Source: Gammaproteobacteria bacterium UBA7310 (GTDB lineage: Bacteria > Pseudomonadota > Gammaproteobacteria > Pseudomonadales > Ketobacteraceae). From it: a stretch of 64,000 nucleotides of DNA. The stretch is from assembly GCA_002471665.1 (NCBI GenBank), contig DKQK01000040.1:1-64000 (forward strand), read 5' to 3'. The notes under the pieces were generated by a model that did no database searches, was not told the origin of the DNA, and saw nothing but the letters and a program-made list of their open reading frames with translations. Every line of letters begins with the position of its first letter. Positions within the stretch are counted from its first letter, which is position 1. The position numbers and the translations under genes are program-made. Below, one piece after another: positions 43,558-52,600 of this stretch.

Positions 43558-45704
43558 TATGCGTGTTCCTCTTCGACTTTTTTCAGGGCATGTTCCGCTG
43601 CCTGCAATGCTTGCTCAGCGGCGCTGACGTTTTCTTGCAGGGCATCAGTGGCGCCGGCGTCGCTGTCTTTGGCCGCCTGCAATGCCTTGGTGGCTTTCTT
43701 CAACAGAACCTGCTGCTTGGCCACTTCCATCTTGGCGGCCTTAACGGGGTCGCTGGCGGCGTTCTGCTGCTGGATTTCTTCTTTCTGGCGGGCACGGGCG
43801 GCTTTCATGGCGGCTTTTGAGGCATCGGATTTGGCCTTCAACTCAATCACCCGTTGTTGCAGCGCCTGCGTATCCGCCCCGTTGTTGGCCTGGGCTTCCT
43901 GCAGTGCCTGTTCCGCTGCCTTGTAGGCGGCGAAGTCGTCTGCGGAGGCTTGCTTCAGGGCGGCCAGCGGATCTTCTTTCGTGGCTGCCGGCGGGGCGGC
44001 ATCTTCTGCCTGCGCGCTTTTCGCTGAGGTGAACGCCGCTTTGGCTTGGTCGGCCTTTTCTTTCAGTTGCGCGACTTTTTTCTGCAACGCTTCCAGGTTG
44101 TCGGTGCCATTCTTCTCAGCGGTGGCCAATGCTTTCTGCGCTTCTTTGTAGCGTTTCATGGTGGACGCGGCCGCAGTCTGCAATTTTGCCAGGTCATCGC
44201 CGCCGGTGATGGCGGCAGTGGGAGCCGGCTTCTCGGCGGGGGCGGCTTTCTTCTGTGCCTGTTTGGCGGCAGCGGCCTTGGCCCGTTCCTGGCGTTTGCG
44301 TTCTTTTTCCTCTTCTTCCCGCGCCAGGCGTGCCTGACGTGCTTCAAACCGCTGTCGGGCGTGATCGGCTTTGGCCTGTTCCTGCTGTTGGGTGCGGATT
44401 TCACCTTTGGCAAACCGATAGTATTGCACCAGTGGGATATTGCTGGGGCAAACATAGGAGCAGGCGCCACACTCGATGCAATCGGCCAGGTTGAAATGGG
44501 CGGCTTTGTCGAATTCCTTAGTTTTGGCAAACCAGTATAACTGCTGTGGCAGCAGGTTCACCGGGCAGGCCTGGGCGCAGGTACCGCAGCGGATGCAGGG
44601 CTGTTCGGCGGCCGGATCCGGAAACTCTTCCAGGGTGGGCACCAGCAGGCAATTGGTGGTTTTTACCACCGGGACAGCCATGTTGTGCACGGCAAACCCC
44701 ATCATGGGCCCACCCATGATCAGGCGATGCAGGTCGGTTGCTTTAACGCCGGCCTGTTGCAGCAGCCAGCCCACCGGCGTGCCCAACAGCACTTCGTAGT
44801 TGCCTTTATCGGCGACGTAATCACCGGTCAGTGTGGTGATTCTGGAGATCAGCGGTTCGCCGTCCATAATGGCGCGCTTGATGGCGTAGGCCGTGCCGGT
44901 GTTGTGACAGACCACCCCTACATCAGCGGGAATGCCACCACTGCGGACTTCTTTGCCGGTCAACATGCGGATCAATTGCTTTTCACCGCCAGAAGGGTAT
45001 TTGGTGGGCACCACCACCACCTCGATGTCGGTCTCCTGGGTGGCGCGGTTCATGGCTTCAATGGCATGGGGTTTGTTGTCCTCAATGCCAATCAGGATTT
45101 CGTCCGGGGTGATGAGGTGGCCGATGATCTGCAGCCCCTGCACAATCTCGTCGGCCCGCTCCCGCATCAGGCGATCGTCGGCGGTGATGTAGGGTTCGCA
45201 TTCCACCGCATTCAAAATCAGGGTCTGGATTTTCTGATCCGGTTTAACCCCCAGTTTGACGACGCTGGGAAAGCCCGCGCCACCCATGCCGGCGATGCCG
45301 GCTTCCCGGATTCGGTGCAGAATTTCTTTTTTGTCCAGTGCACTGTAGTCGCTGACACCGCTGTGCTCGATCCAGGTATCTTCACCATCCGGGGTGATCA
45401 CCACACAAAGGGCATCCATACCGGAGGGATGCTGAATGGGGCGTGGTTCGATGGCTTGTACGGTGCCGGAGGTGGGGGCGTGCACCGGTAAACTCACAAA
45501 ACCATTGGCCCGGGCCAGCATCTGGCCTTTGCGAACCCGGTCGCCCACGGCTACGCAGGGCTTACCGGGCGCGCCGATGTGTTGCTGTAACGGCACGATC
45601 AGCTGTTCTGGCAGGCCAGCCCGGCGTATGCTGGTTTCGGAAGATTGCTTTTTGTTTTGCGGTGGGTGAATGCCCCCGTGAAAATCCCAGATTCGGCGGC
45701 TCAT
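43557..45704 (-). CDS. rnfC: Rnf/Rsx electron-transport complex subunit C, with long repeated tail
   Basis: A 715-aa peripheral subunit, NqrA/Nuo51-like in its core. GMGGAGFPS (140-148) belongs to the NADH/FMN-type site. Two [4Fe-4S] clusters are bound by Cys370/373/376/380 and Cys409/412/415/419. After residue 435 a charged helix leads into an Ala/Lys/Gln-rich tail of about 280 residues that contains three related modules of about 60 residues (504-566, 579-640, 653-711). Such tails are known to vary in length in RnfC. The gene overlaps rnfB by four bases (ATGA). Confidence 0.93.
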   Translation of the reverse strand: MSRRIWDFHGGIHPPQNKKQSSETSIRRAGLPEQLIVPLQQHIGAPGKPCVAVGDRVRKGQMLARANGFVSLPVHAPTSGTVQAIEPRPIQHPSGMDALCVVITPDGEDTWIEHSGVSDYSALDKKEILHRIREAGIAGMGGAGFPSVVKLGVKPDQKIQTLILNAVECEPYITADDRLMRERADEIVQGLQIIGHLITPDEILIGIEDNKPHAIEAMNRATQETDIEVVVVPTKYPSGGEKQLIRMLTGKEVRSGGIPADVGVVCHNTGTAYAIKRAIMDGEPLISRITTLTGDYVADKGNYEVLLGTPVGWLLQQAGVKATDLHRLIMGGPMMGFAVHNMAVPVVKTTNCLLVPTLEEFPDPAAEQPCIRCGTCAQACPVNLLPQQLYWFAKTKEFDKAAHFNLADCIECGACSYVCPSNIPLVQYYRFAKGEIRTQQQEQAKADHARQRFEARQARLAREEEEKERKRQERAKAAAAKQAQKKAAPAEKPAPTAAITGGDDLAKLQTAAASTMKRYKEAQKALATAEKNGTDNLEALQKKVAQLKEKADQAKAAFTSAKSAQAEDAAPPAATKEDPLAALKQASADDFAAYKAAEQALQEAQANNGADTQALQQRVIELKAKSDASKAAMKAARARQKEEIQQQNAASDPVKAAKMEVAKQQVLLKKATKALQAAKDSDAGATDALQENVSAAEQALQAAEHALKKVEEEHA

Positions 45705-46297
45705 GCAATATTCCTTACCGGTATCAATTCACCCGGGCGGTTACCGATGCCTTTGGGGGCATCCCAGTGCCAGGTTTGCAGGGTTTCAGGGACCGGCAAC
45801 ATGTCGATACAGTCCACCGGGCAGGGCTCCACACAGAGATCACAGCCGGTACACTCGTCAGCAATAACAGTGTGCATCTGTTTGGCGGCACCCAGGATGG
45901 CGTCCATGGGGCAGGCCTGAATACATTTGGTGCAACCGATGCACTCGGCCTCTCGAATCACCGCCACCATTTTGGTTTCCGGGGTTTGGCCGTGTTCTTC
46001 ATCCAGGGGCACAAATTCCCGCCCCAGCAAATCCGCCAGCGCGCGGATGGTGTCTTCACCACCGGGCACGCATTTATTGATTTCCTCGCCTTCCGCCAGG
46101 CCTTCCGCATAGGGGCGACAGCCGGGGTGGCCGCACTGCCCGCATTGGGTTTGCGGCAACAGGGCATCGATTTGTTCAACGATCGGGTTGCCGTCCACTT
46201 TAAACTTGACGGCAGCAAACCCCAATAGCGCACCAAAGCCCAGGGCGATGGCGGTGAGGGCGCCCAATGCGGTGATATTGTCGAAGAGAAATTCCAT
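45701..46297 (-). CDS. rnfB: Rnf/Rsx electron-transport complex subunit B
   Basis: A 198-aa Fe-S subunit. An N-terminal TM helix is at about residues 8-26, then CGQCGHPGCRPYAEG for a first cluster and two ferredoxin-type [4Fe-4S] motifs, CIGCTKCIQACPMD and CTGCDLCVEPCPVDCID. It passes electrons from ferredoxin into the complex by family knowledge. I used the ATG at 46297; GTG at 46303 is an alternative. It lies 10 bases after rnfA. Confidence 0.94.
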   Translation of the reverse strand: MEFLFDNITALGALTAIALGFGALLGFAAVKFKVDGNPIVEQIDALLPQTQCGQCGHPGCRPYAEGLAEGEEINKCVPGGEDTIRALADLLGREFVPLDEEHGQTPETKMVAVIREAECIGCTKCIQACPMDAILGAAKQMHTVIADECTGCDLCVEPCPVDCIDMLPVPETLQTWHWDAPKGIGNRPGELIPVRNIA

Positions 46298-46307
46298 AAC
46301 CACCCCC

Positions 46308-46892
46308 CTAGATCTTGATCAGGCCGGAGAAGCCCATAAAGGCCAGGGACATAAGGCCGGCGGTGATCAGGCCGATGGAGGCGCCTTTAAACGGTACCGG
46401 CACATCGGCCACGGCAATGCGTTCCCGCAGGGCAGCAAACAGCACCAGCACCAGAGAAAACCCCAGAGCCGCGCCAAAGCCGTACAGGAAGGCAGCCATG
46501 AAGCTGTCGATGCCTTTTTTAACGGTCAGCAAGGCGACACCCAATACCGCGCAGTTACTGGTGATCAAGGGTAAAAAGATACCCAGCACCCGATACAATA
46601 GCGGGCTGGTCTTGCGCACCACCATTTCGGTGAATTGCACGGTGACGGCGATCACCAGAATAAACGAAATGGTTTTGAGGTAGGCCACATCCAGCGGCAC
46701 CAATACATAGCGGTAGGTGAGGTAACTCAAAACCGATGACAGGGTCAGTACAAAGGTGGTGGCCAGGGACATGCCCATGGCCGCTTCCAGCTTATTGGAC
46801 ACACCCATGAACGGGCACAGGCCAAGAAACTGAACCAGTACAAAGTTGTTCACCAGAATGGTACTGACTAAAACCAGTAAAAATTCAGGCAT
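46308..46892 (-). CDS. rnfA: Rnf/Rsx electron-transport complex subunit A
   Basis: A 194-aa integral membrane subunit with six helices. FVLVQFLGLCPFMGVSNK and LPLITSNCAVLGVALL hold the two conserved cysteines that, with RnfE, bind an Fe-S centre in the membrane. It is first in rnfABCDGE. The metG gene ends upstream of it by about 20 bases on the same strand, so read-through from metG is possible. Confidence 0.95.
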   Translation of the reverse strand: MPEFLLVLVSTILVNNFVLVQFLGLCPFMGVSNKLEAAMGMSLATTFVLTLSSVLSYLTYRYVLVPLDVAYLKTISFILVIAVTVQFTEMVVRKTSPLLYRVLGIFLPLITSNCAVLGVALLTVKKGIDSFMAAFLYGFGAALGFSLVLVLFAALRERIAVADVPVPFKGASIGLITAGLMSLAFMGFSGLIKI

Positions 46893-46912
46893 GATGCTCT
46901 CTATGGTTTGGT

Positions 46913-48958
46913 TTACTTAACCCGCATACCGGGCACAGCGCCGCTGTCCGGTGCCAGCAGGAAGATGTCTTTGCCACCTGGGCCGGCTGCCATCACCATG
47001 CCTTCGGACAGGCCGAATTTCATTTTGCGGGGCGCCAGATTGGCGACCATGATGGTGAGACGGCCTTCCAGATCCTGAGGTTGGTATGCAGATTTGATGC
47101 CCGCAAACACATTGCGGGTTTCTCCACCCAGATCAAGGGTTAACTGTATCAATTTATCAGCCCCTTCCACATGACTTGCGGTGACAATCTTGGCCACCCG
47201 CATGTCAATTTTGGCAAAGTCATCGAAGGTGATCTGGTCGGCAATGGGATCATCGCCCAGGGGCCCCTTGGGTTTGCCGGCGGCGGCTTCCGCCTCTGCA
47301 TCGGCTTTGGCGTCGGCGGTCATGGCTTCAATCTGCTTCCTATCGATGCGCTGCATCATGGGTTTGAATTTGTTGATTTCATGGCCCAGCAGTAATTGCT
47401 GGTGATCCTGCCACTGTAACGGCTCGATGTTGAGGAAGCGCTCGGCCTTGTCAGCCAGATCCGGCAACACCGGCTTCAGGTACAGGGTCAGCAGGCGAAA
47501 CAGGTTGACGCCCACGCTGCAGCAGTCCAGCACGTCCTGCTCGTTGCCCGCCTGTTTCATCAGGGCCCAGGGCGCTTTCTCATCGATGTATTGATTGGCC
47601 TTGTCCGCCAGCGCCATGATATCGCGCATGGCACGGCTGAACTCCCGCTGCTCGTAGTGGGCGGCGATGGTGCCGGCTGCGGCCTGAAACTCGCCGGTAA
47701 GTTGCGGGTGGGCATCGGTGTTTGCAAGCTTACCACCCAGCTTTTTCACGAAATTGGCCGTGCGGCTGGCGATGTTGACCACTTTATTCACCAGATCCGA
47801 GTTCACCCGCTGAGCAAAGTCTTCCATATTCAGGTCGATGTCGTCGATGCGGCTGCTGAGTTTGGCCGCAAAGTAGTAGCGCAGGTATTCCGGGCTCAGG
47901 TGGCGCAGATAGGTTTCCGCCTTGATGAAGGTGCCGCGGGATTTCGACATTTTCTGGCCGTTCACCGTCACAAAACCGTGGGAATAGATGGCGGTGGGGG
48001 TGCGAAAGTCCGCGCCGTCCAGCATGGCGGGCCAGAACAGGCCGTGAAAATTGATGATGTCCTTACCGATGAAGTGATACAGCTCAGCGTCGGAGTCCTT
48101 ACCCCAATAGTCATCAAAATCCAGATCGTCCCGGCGCCGGCACAGGTTTTGGAAGCTGGCCATGTAACCAATGGGGGCATCCAGCCATACGTAAAAGTAT
48201 TTGCCGGTTTCGCCGGGAATCTCAAAACCGAAATAGGGCTCCTCCCGGGAGATGTCCCATTGTTGCAGGCCCGCGTCCAGCCATTCTTTCAATTTATTGG
48301 CGATGCCCTCCTGCAGGCTGCCGGATTGGGTCCACTGGGCCAGAAAATCCTGGTATTTGGGCAGGTCGAAGAACAGCTGGGTATTGGCTTTCAATACCGG
48401 CTCCGCGCCGGAGATGGTGGAGCGCGGATTTTTCAGCTCGGCGGCGGCGTAAGTACCGCTGCATTTCTCGCAGTTGTCGCCGTACTGGTCTTCGGCTCCG
48501 CATTTGGGGCAGGTGCCCTTGACAAAGCGGTCGGCCAGGAACAGCTTTTTCTCCGGATCAAACAGTTGAGTGATCTCCCGCGCCACAATGTTGCCGCGGG
48601 CTTTGTTGCGCTCGTAAACCAGGCTCGACAGGGCCCGGTTTTCTTCCGAATGGGTGGAATAATAGTTGTCGTAGCCGATTTCAAAGCCGGCGAAATCCCG
48701 CTCGTGCTCCTGCTGCACCTTGGCAATCAGCTCTTCAGAGGTGCACCCCAGCTGTTCTGCTTTCAACATAATGGCCGTGCCGTGGGCATCGTCGGCGCAG
48801 ACATAGGTGCACTGCTCACCACGCAACTTCTGGAAACGCACCCAGATATCGGTCTGGATATGCTCCAGCATGTGGCCCAGGTGAATCGGCCCGTTGGCGT
48901 AGGGCAGGGCGCTGGTGACAAGAATCTTGCGTGGTTTGGTCTGCTCGGTCGGCTTCAT
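46913..48958 (-). CDS. metG: Methionyl-tRNA synthetase
   Basis: A 681-aa class-I synthetase that charges initiator and elongator tRNA-Met. The HIGH-type motif is HLGH at residues 26-29, KMSKS is in VNGQKMSKSRGTF, and a Zn knuckle is CPKCGAEDQYGDNCEKC (about 146-162). The C-terminal Trbp111/EMAP domain (about 575-681) has KIDMRVAKIVTASHVEGADKL in parts, so this is the dimeric form. It is divergent from apbC, as in E. coli. Confidence 0.96.
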   Translation of the reverse strand: MKPTEQTKPRKILVTSALPYANGPIHLGHMLEHIQTDIWVRFQKLRGEQCTYVCADDAHGTAIMLKAEQLGCTSEELIAKVQQEHERDFAGFEIGYDNYYSTHSEENRALSSLVYERNKARGNIVAREITQLFDPEKKLFLADRFVKGTCPKCGAEDQYGDNCEKCSGTYAAAELKNPRSTISGAEPVLKANTQLFFDLPKYQDFLAQWTQSGSLQEGIANKLKEWLDAGLQQWDISREEPYFGFEIPGETGKYFYVWLDAPIGYMASFQNLCRRRDDLDFDDYWGKDSDAELYHFIGKDIINFHGLFWPAMLDGADFRTPTAIYSHGFVTVNGQKMSKSRGTFIKAETYLRHLSPEYLRYYFAAKLSSRIDDIDLNMEDFAQRVNSDLVNKVVNIASRTANFVKKLGGKLANTDAHPQLTGEFQAAAGTIAAHYEQREFSRAMRDIMALADKANQYIDEKAPWALMKQAGNEQDVLDCCSVGVNLFRLLTLYLKPVLPDLADKAERFLNIEPLQWQDHQQLLLGHEINKFKPMMQRIDRKQIEAMTADAKADAEAEAAAGKPKGPLGDDPIADQITFDDFAKIDMRVAKIVTASHVEGADKLIQLTLDLGGETRNVFAGIKSAYQPQDLEGRLTIMVANLAPRKMKFGLSEGMVMAAGPGGKDIFLLAPDSGAVPGMRVK

Positions 48959-49143
48959 TGTGTCTCGCTAATGGAATGTTGGCGAAATTACAGCTATTTA
49001 GCGCTTTAAAATGAGGCGGGTAATATAGCGGTTCTGCGGGCTGGATACCAGTTGGAGGGTATATGAGTTGGCCAATTTCCGTTACCATGGCGCCCTTATT
49101 TGAATTTCCCTTTGTAGCGCAGTCATGACCGGGAGTACGGACT

Positions 49144-50232
49144 ATGAGCCAGACCTTGCACGACCAAATTCACCAAATATTGGCGAAAAACGTCGATCCT
49201 GTTTCTTTGCAGCCATTTGACCAGGTGGTTGAGGTGCAGCAGGTTGTGGTCGCCGGTGATGTGCTCAAGGTTGCACTGTGTTTCGGCTATCCCATTGAGC
49301 TGGCCAAGCCGGCGTTGCAGGCTGCGCTGGCGCCGCTGTTTGCCCCCTTGGGCAATGCCCTGGAGCTGACCCTGAACTGGGCGGTAAAACCGGCCCAGAG
49401 CAAACCCCTTGAAGGGGTGGGCCAGGTAAAGAATATTGTTGCCGTGTCCTCCGGCAAAGGCGGGGTGGGTAAGTCCACCACCGCGGTCAACCTGGCGCTG
49501 GCCCTGGCGGCGGATGGGGCACGGGTGGGTATTCTGGATGCGGATATTTATGGCCCGAGCCAATCCCTGATGCTGGGTGTGGCGCCGGGTACCCGCCCCC
49601 GGATAGAGCAGGATAAGTTCTTTGTGCCGGTGACGGCTTTGGGCCTGCAATCCAACTCCATGGGTTATCTCACCACCGAAGACACGCCCATGGTATGGCG
49701 GGGGCCCATGGCCAGCGGTGCCCTGCAGCAGTTATTGAAGCAGACCTTATGGCAGGATCTGGATTATCTGATCGTGGATATGCCGCCCGGCACCGGTGAT
49801 ATCCAGCTGACCTTGTCGCAGCAGGTACCGGTGGCGGGGGCCATTGTGGTGACCACGCCCCAGGATATTGCGCTGCTGGACGCCAAAAAAGGGGTGGAGA
49901 TGTTCCGCAAGGTGCATGTACCTGTGCTGGGTGTGGTGGAGAATATGGCCACGCATATTTGCTCGCAATGTGGTCACGAGGAACACATCTTTGGCCAGGG
50001 CGGCGGTGATCGCATGGCCAAAGAATACGGCGTTACCGTGTTGGGCAGCCTGCCCCTCAGCCTCAATATCCGGGAGCAGGCCGATGGCGGCAAACCCACT
50101 GTGGCGGCGGAGCCGGACAGTGATATCACGGCGTTGTACCGCCAGATTGCACGCCGCGCGGCGGCCGAACTGGCGAAGATGGCCAAAGGGGCAGCGGGGG
50201 CCTTCCCCAAGATCAGCATCGTCAACGACTGA
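49144..50232 (+). CDS. apbC: Iron-sulfur cluster carrier protein ApbC/Mrp
   Basis: A 362-aa P-loop ATPase that carries [4Fe-4S] clusters to apo-proteins. An N-terminal DUF59/MIP18-like domain (about 1-85) is followed by the deviant Walker A SGKGGVGKSTTAVNLA (near 103), DMPPGTGDIQLTL (Walker B region) and the cluster-binding CSQC (about 277-280). It diverges from metG and precedes dcd by 86 bp, an order known from Pseudomonas. Confidence 0.95.
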   Translation: MSQTLHDQIHQILAKNVDPVSLQPFDQVVEVQQVVVAGDVLKVALCFGYPIELAKPALQAALAPLFAPLGNALELTLNWAVKPAQSKPLEGVGQVKNIVAVSSGKGGVGKSTTAVNLALALAADGARVGILDADIYGPSQSLMLGVAPGTRPRIEQDKFFVPVTALGLQSNSMGYLTTEDTPMVWRGPMASGALQQLLKQTLWQDLDYLIVDMPPGTGDIQLTLSQQVPVAGAIVVTTPQDIALLDAKKGVEMFRKVHVPVLGVVENMATHICSQCGHEEHIFGQGGGDRMAKEYGVTVLGSLPLSLNIREQADGGKPTVAAEPDSDITALYRQIARRAAAELAKMAKGAAGAFPKISIVND

Positions 50233-50318
50233 TCCGCTTCACCTTGGCGCCCAAAACCGGGTATGATTCGGCCTCCATTTTCGGGCCACCACATTTTGTA
50301 GGGGAGTGCGACTAGACA

Positions 50319-50888
50319 ATGTCCATCAAATCAGACCGCTGGATACGCCGGATGGCGGAAGAATATGGCATGATCGAACCATTTGAGCCCGGCCAGATGC
50401 GCCAGGGAGCGGATGGCAACCGCATCATCTCCTATGGAACATCCAGCTACGGGTATGACGTGCGCTGTTCCACTGAATTCAAAGTGTTCACTAATATCCA
50501 CTCTGCCACCGTGGACCCCAAGGATTTCTCCGACAAGAGCTTTGTGGATATCAGCAGCGATGTGTGCATCATCCCGCCCAATTCGTTTGCCCTGGCGCGC
50601 ACGGTGGAGTATTTCCGCATACCCCGTAATGTACTTACCATCTGCCTGGGTAAATCCACCTATGCCCGCTGCGGCATCATCGTGAACGTGACACCGCTGG
50701 AGCCGGAGTGGGAAGGTCATGTCACCCTGGAATTCTCCAATACCACCAATCTGCCGGCCAAGATTTACGCCAATGAAGGGGTTGCCCAAATGCTGTTCCT
50801 GGAGTCCGACGAGGAATGTGAAGTTTCCTATAAGGACCGGGGTGGCAAATACCAGGGGCAGACTGGCGTCACCCTGCCCAAGACCTGA
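50319..50888 (+). CDS. dcd: dCTP deaminase
   Basis: A 189-aa homotrimeric dCTP deaminase that makes dUTP. Family features are SYGTSSYGYDVR near the N-terminus, FALARTVEYFRIPRNV, GKSTYARCGI, and the catalytic-Glu block PLEPEWEGHVTLEFSN (split: PLEPEWEGH, TLEFSN). The QMLFLE and YQGQTGV segments close the protein. It is full length and probably co-transcribed with apbC. Confidence 0.95.
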   Translation: MSIKSDRWIRRMAEEYGMIEPFEPGQMRQGADGNRIISYGTSSYGYDVRCSTEFKVFTNIHSATVDPKDFSDKSFVDISSDVCIIPPNSFALARTVEYFRIPRNVLTICLGKSTYARCGIIVNVTPLEPEWEGHVTLEFSNTTNLPAKIYANEGVAQMLFLESDEECEVSYKDRGGKYQGQTGVTLPKT

Positions 50889-51219
50889 TTCAGGCCGGCG
50901 CAAAACCAAAAGCCCAGACAGCGGTGCCGGCTCAGGCCGGTACGTTGTCAAAAGAAGTCCATAATGCCCGATTCCAGCGAATATTCGGCCCTCACTCCCA
51001 CTACCGGCGGTTTTCCACTCTGAACCATGTGTTCCAGTCTGTCGGAACCGTGAAGCCGGGCTCCGCTCCCGTTGATCACAGGTGGGTGCTTCGGTTTGAT
51101 GTAACCTAAATCCGGTGCCATAAAGTCGAACCCGTACACAGGAGCAACCTGCCACAGTAGTGATAACGCCGGGCTATGCTATTCTTCAATCTAACCCCTT
51201 CTTTCCCAACGGAATCTCT
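50889..51219. other. Non-coding spacer between dcd and nfeD
   Basis: A 331-bp stretch with no convincing gene. The minus strand holds a 63-codon frame (50948-51139) with a protein-like composition (a KPKHPPVINGSG segment), but a GTG start and no family I recognise. No clear terminator, promoter or repeat was found. Confidence 0.4.
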
Positions 51220-51672
51220 ATGGAATTTGAAATCGTCTATTGGCATTGGGTGGTGCTTGGTGTTCTGCTGATGTTGAGCGAGATCGTTTTGACCACCTTT
51301 TTCATCCTCTGGTTTGGTATCGCGGCGGTATTGATGGGTGGGTTGCTGTTTGTATTGCCGGGGCTGGATCTGACCTGGCAAATCCTGATCTGGACGGTGC
51401 TGTCGTCCATTCTGGCCCTTTTCTGGTTCAAGTATCTGAAACCACTTTCCATTGATAAAACCAAAGCCGGACTTTCCCGCGAGGCCATCGTCGGTGAGGT
51501 GGGGCAGGTGATCAGTGTGCCGCGGGATGGTAAACGCGGCCAGTTGCGTTTTCCGGCACCCATATTGGGCGCCGATGAATGGTTGATCATCTCCCAGGAT
51601 GATCTGGCACAAGGTGACCGGGTGCGGGTAAAAGACGTGTCGGGTAATTCATTGATTGTTGAAAAAGCGTAA
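51220..51672 (+). CDS. NfeD-like membrane protein
   Basis: A 150-aa short NfeD homologue. It has two or three N-terminal hydrophobic helices (about residues 8-30, 32-50, 55-75) and a C-terminal OB-fold (about 85-150) with GEVGQVISVPRDGKRGQLRF and GDRVRVKDV. Short NfeD proteins work with SPFH/stomatin partners in membrane quality control, and here the next gene is such a partner. The ATG at 51220 is preceded by ACGGAA; a frame back to 51160 is less likely. Confidence 0.85.
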   Translation: MEFEIVYWHWVVLGVLLMLSEIVLTTFFILWFGIAAVLMGGLLFVLPGLDLTWQILIWTVLSSILALFWFKYLKPLSIDKTKAGLSREAIVGEVGQVISVPRDGKRGQLRFPAPILGADEWLIISQDDLAQGDRVRVKDVSGNSLIVEKA

Positions 51673-51692
51673 GCGGGACAGGAGAGATGGAC

Positions 51693-52544
51693 ATGTACGC
51701 CGGACTATACGTGGTAGGTGCGTTGTTTGTGTTGGTGCTGGTGACCCTGGCAAAAGGGGTGAGGCTGGTTCCACAGGGTTATAAATGGGTGGTGCAACGT
51801 TTGGGCAAATACCACTGTACCCTGGGGCCGGGGCTGAACATTTTGATCCCGTTCGTGGACTCGGTTGCTTACAAGGTGACCACCAAAGACATTGTCCTGG
51901 ATATTCCATCCCAGGAAGTGATTACCCGGGATAACGCGGTGATCATTGCCAACGCGGTAGCCTATATCAATATCATTTCTCCGGAAAAGGCGGTGTACGG
52001 CGTGGAGGATTACCAGATTGCCATTCAGACTCTGGTGCAAACCACTTTGCGCTCCATTATCGGTGAGATGGATCTGGATGATGCCCTGTCCTCCCGCGAC
52101 GCCATCAAGGCGCACCTCAAGAATTCGATTTCGGATGATATCTCCGATTGGGGCATTACCCTGAAAACGGTGGAGATCCAGGACATCAACCCCTCCGGCA
52201 CCATGCAGACTGCCATGGAAGAGCAGGCGGCAGCCGAGCGCGCCCGGCGCGCCACCGTTACCCGGGCTGACGGCGACAAGCAGGCCGCGATACTTGAGGC
52301 CGATGGCCGCCTGGAAGCCTCCCGCCGCGATGCCGAGGCACAGGTGGTGTTGGCCAAGGCCAGCCAGCGGGCGATCGAAATGGTGACCAGCGCCATCGGC
52401 GACAAAGAAATGCCGGTGGTGTATCTGCTGGGTGAGAAATATGTGAAATCCCTGGAGCAGATCGCGAAATCCCAAAACGGCAAAACCATCGTGCTGCCGG
52501 CGGATTTACCGGCTGCGGTGAAAGGCATGATGGGCAAGCTCTAG
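51693..52544 (+). CDS. SPFH/stomatin-family protein (QmcA/slipin-like)
   Basis: A 283-aa SPFH-domain protein. An N-terminal TM helix (residues 2-20) is followed by the band-7 domain with LVPQGYKWVVQRLGKYH, GLNILIPFVDSV and DIPSQEVITRDN, then a helical region rich in Ala/Glu/Arg (EEQAAAERARRA) and LAKASQRAIE. Such proteins form ring-shaped membrane assemblies and interact with NfeD and FtsH. I chose the ATG at 51693, eight bases after AGGAG, over that at 51687. It lies 20 bases after nfeD. Confidence 0.88.
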   Translation: MYAGLYVVGALFVLVLVTLAKGVRLVPQGYKWVVQRLGKYHCTLGPGLNILIPFVDSVAYKVTTKDIVLDIPSQEVITRDNAVIIANAVAYINIISPEKAVYGVEDYQIAIQTLVQTTLRSIIGEMDLDDALSSRDAIKAHLKNSISDDISDWGITLKTVEIQDINPSGTMQTAMEEQAAAERARRATVTRADGDKQAAILEADGRLEASRRDAEAQVVLAKASQRAIEMVTSAIGDKEMPVVYLLGEKYVKSLEQIAKSQNGKTIVLPADLPAAVKGMMGKL

Positions 52545-52600
52545 AAAAACAATATTTGCCAGGCATTGGCTGCTAAGACATTAATCGAAACAGGTTTGTT

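Noticed and set aside
47591..49009. Plus-strand open frame (472 codons) opposite metG
   Set aside because: It is antisense to metG and its Val/Gly/His-rich composition fits codon-bias shadowing.
50331..51155. Minus-strand open frame covering dcd
   Set aside because: It is antisense to dcd over most of its length; only its 5' part lies in the spacer and no family is recognisable.
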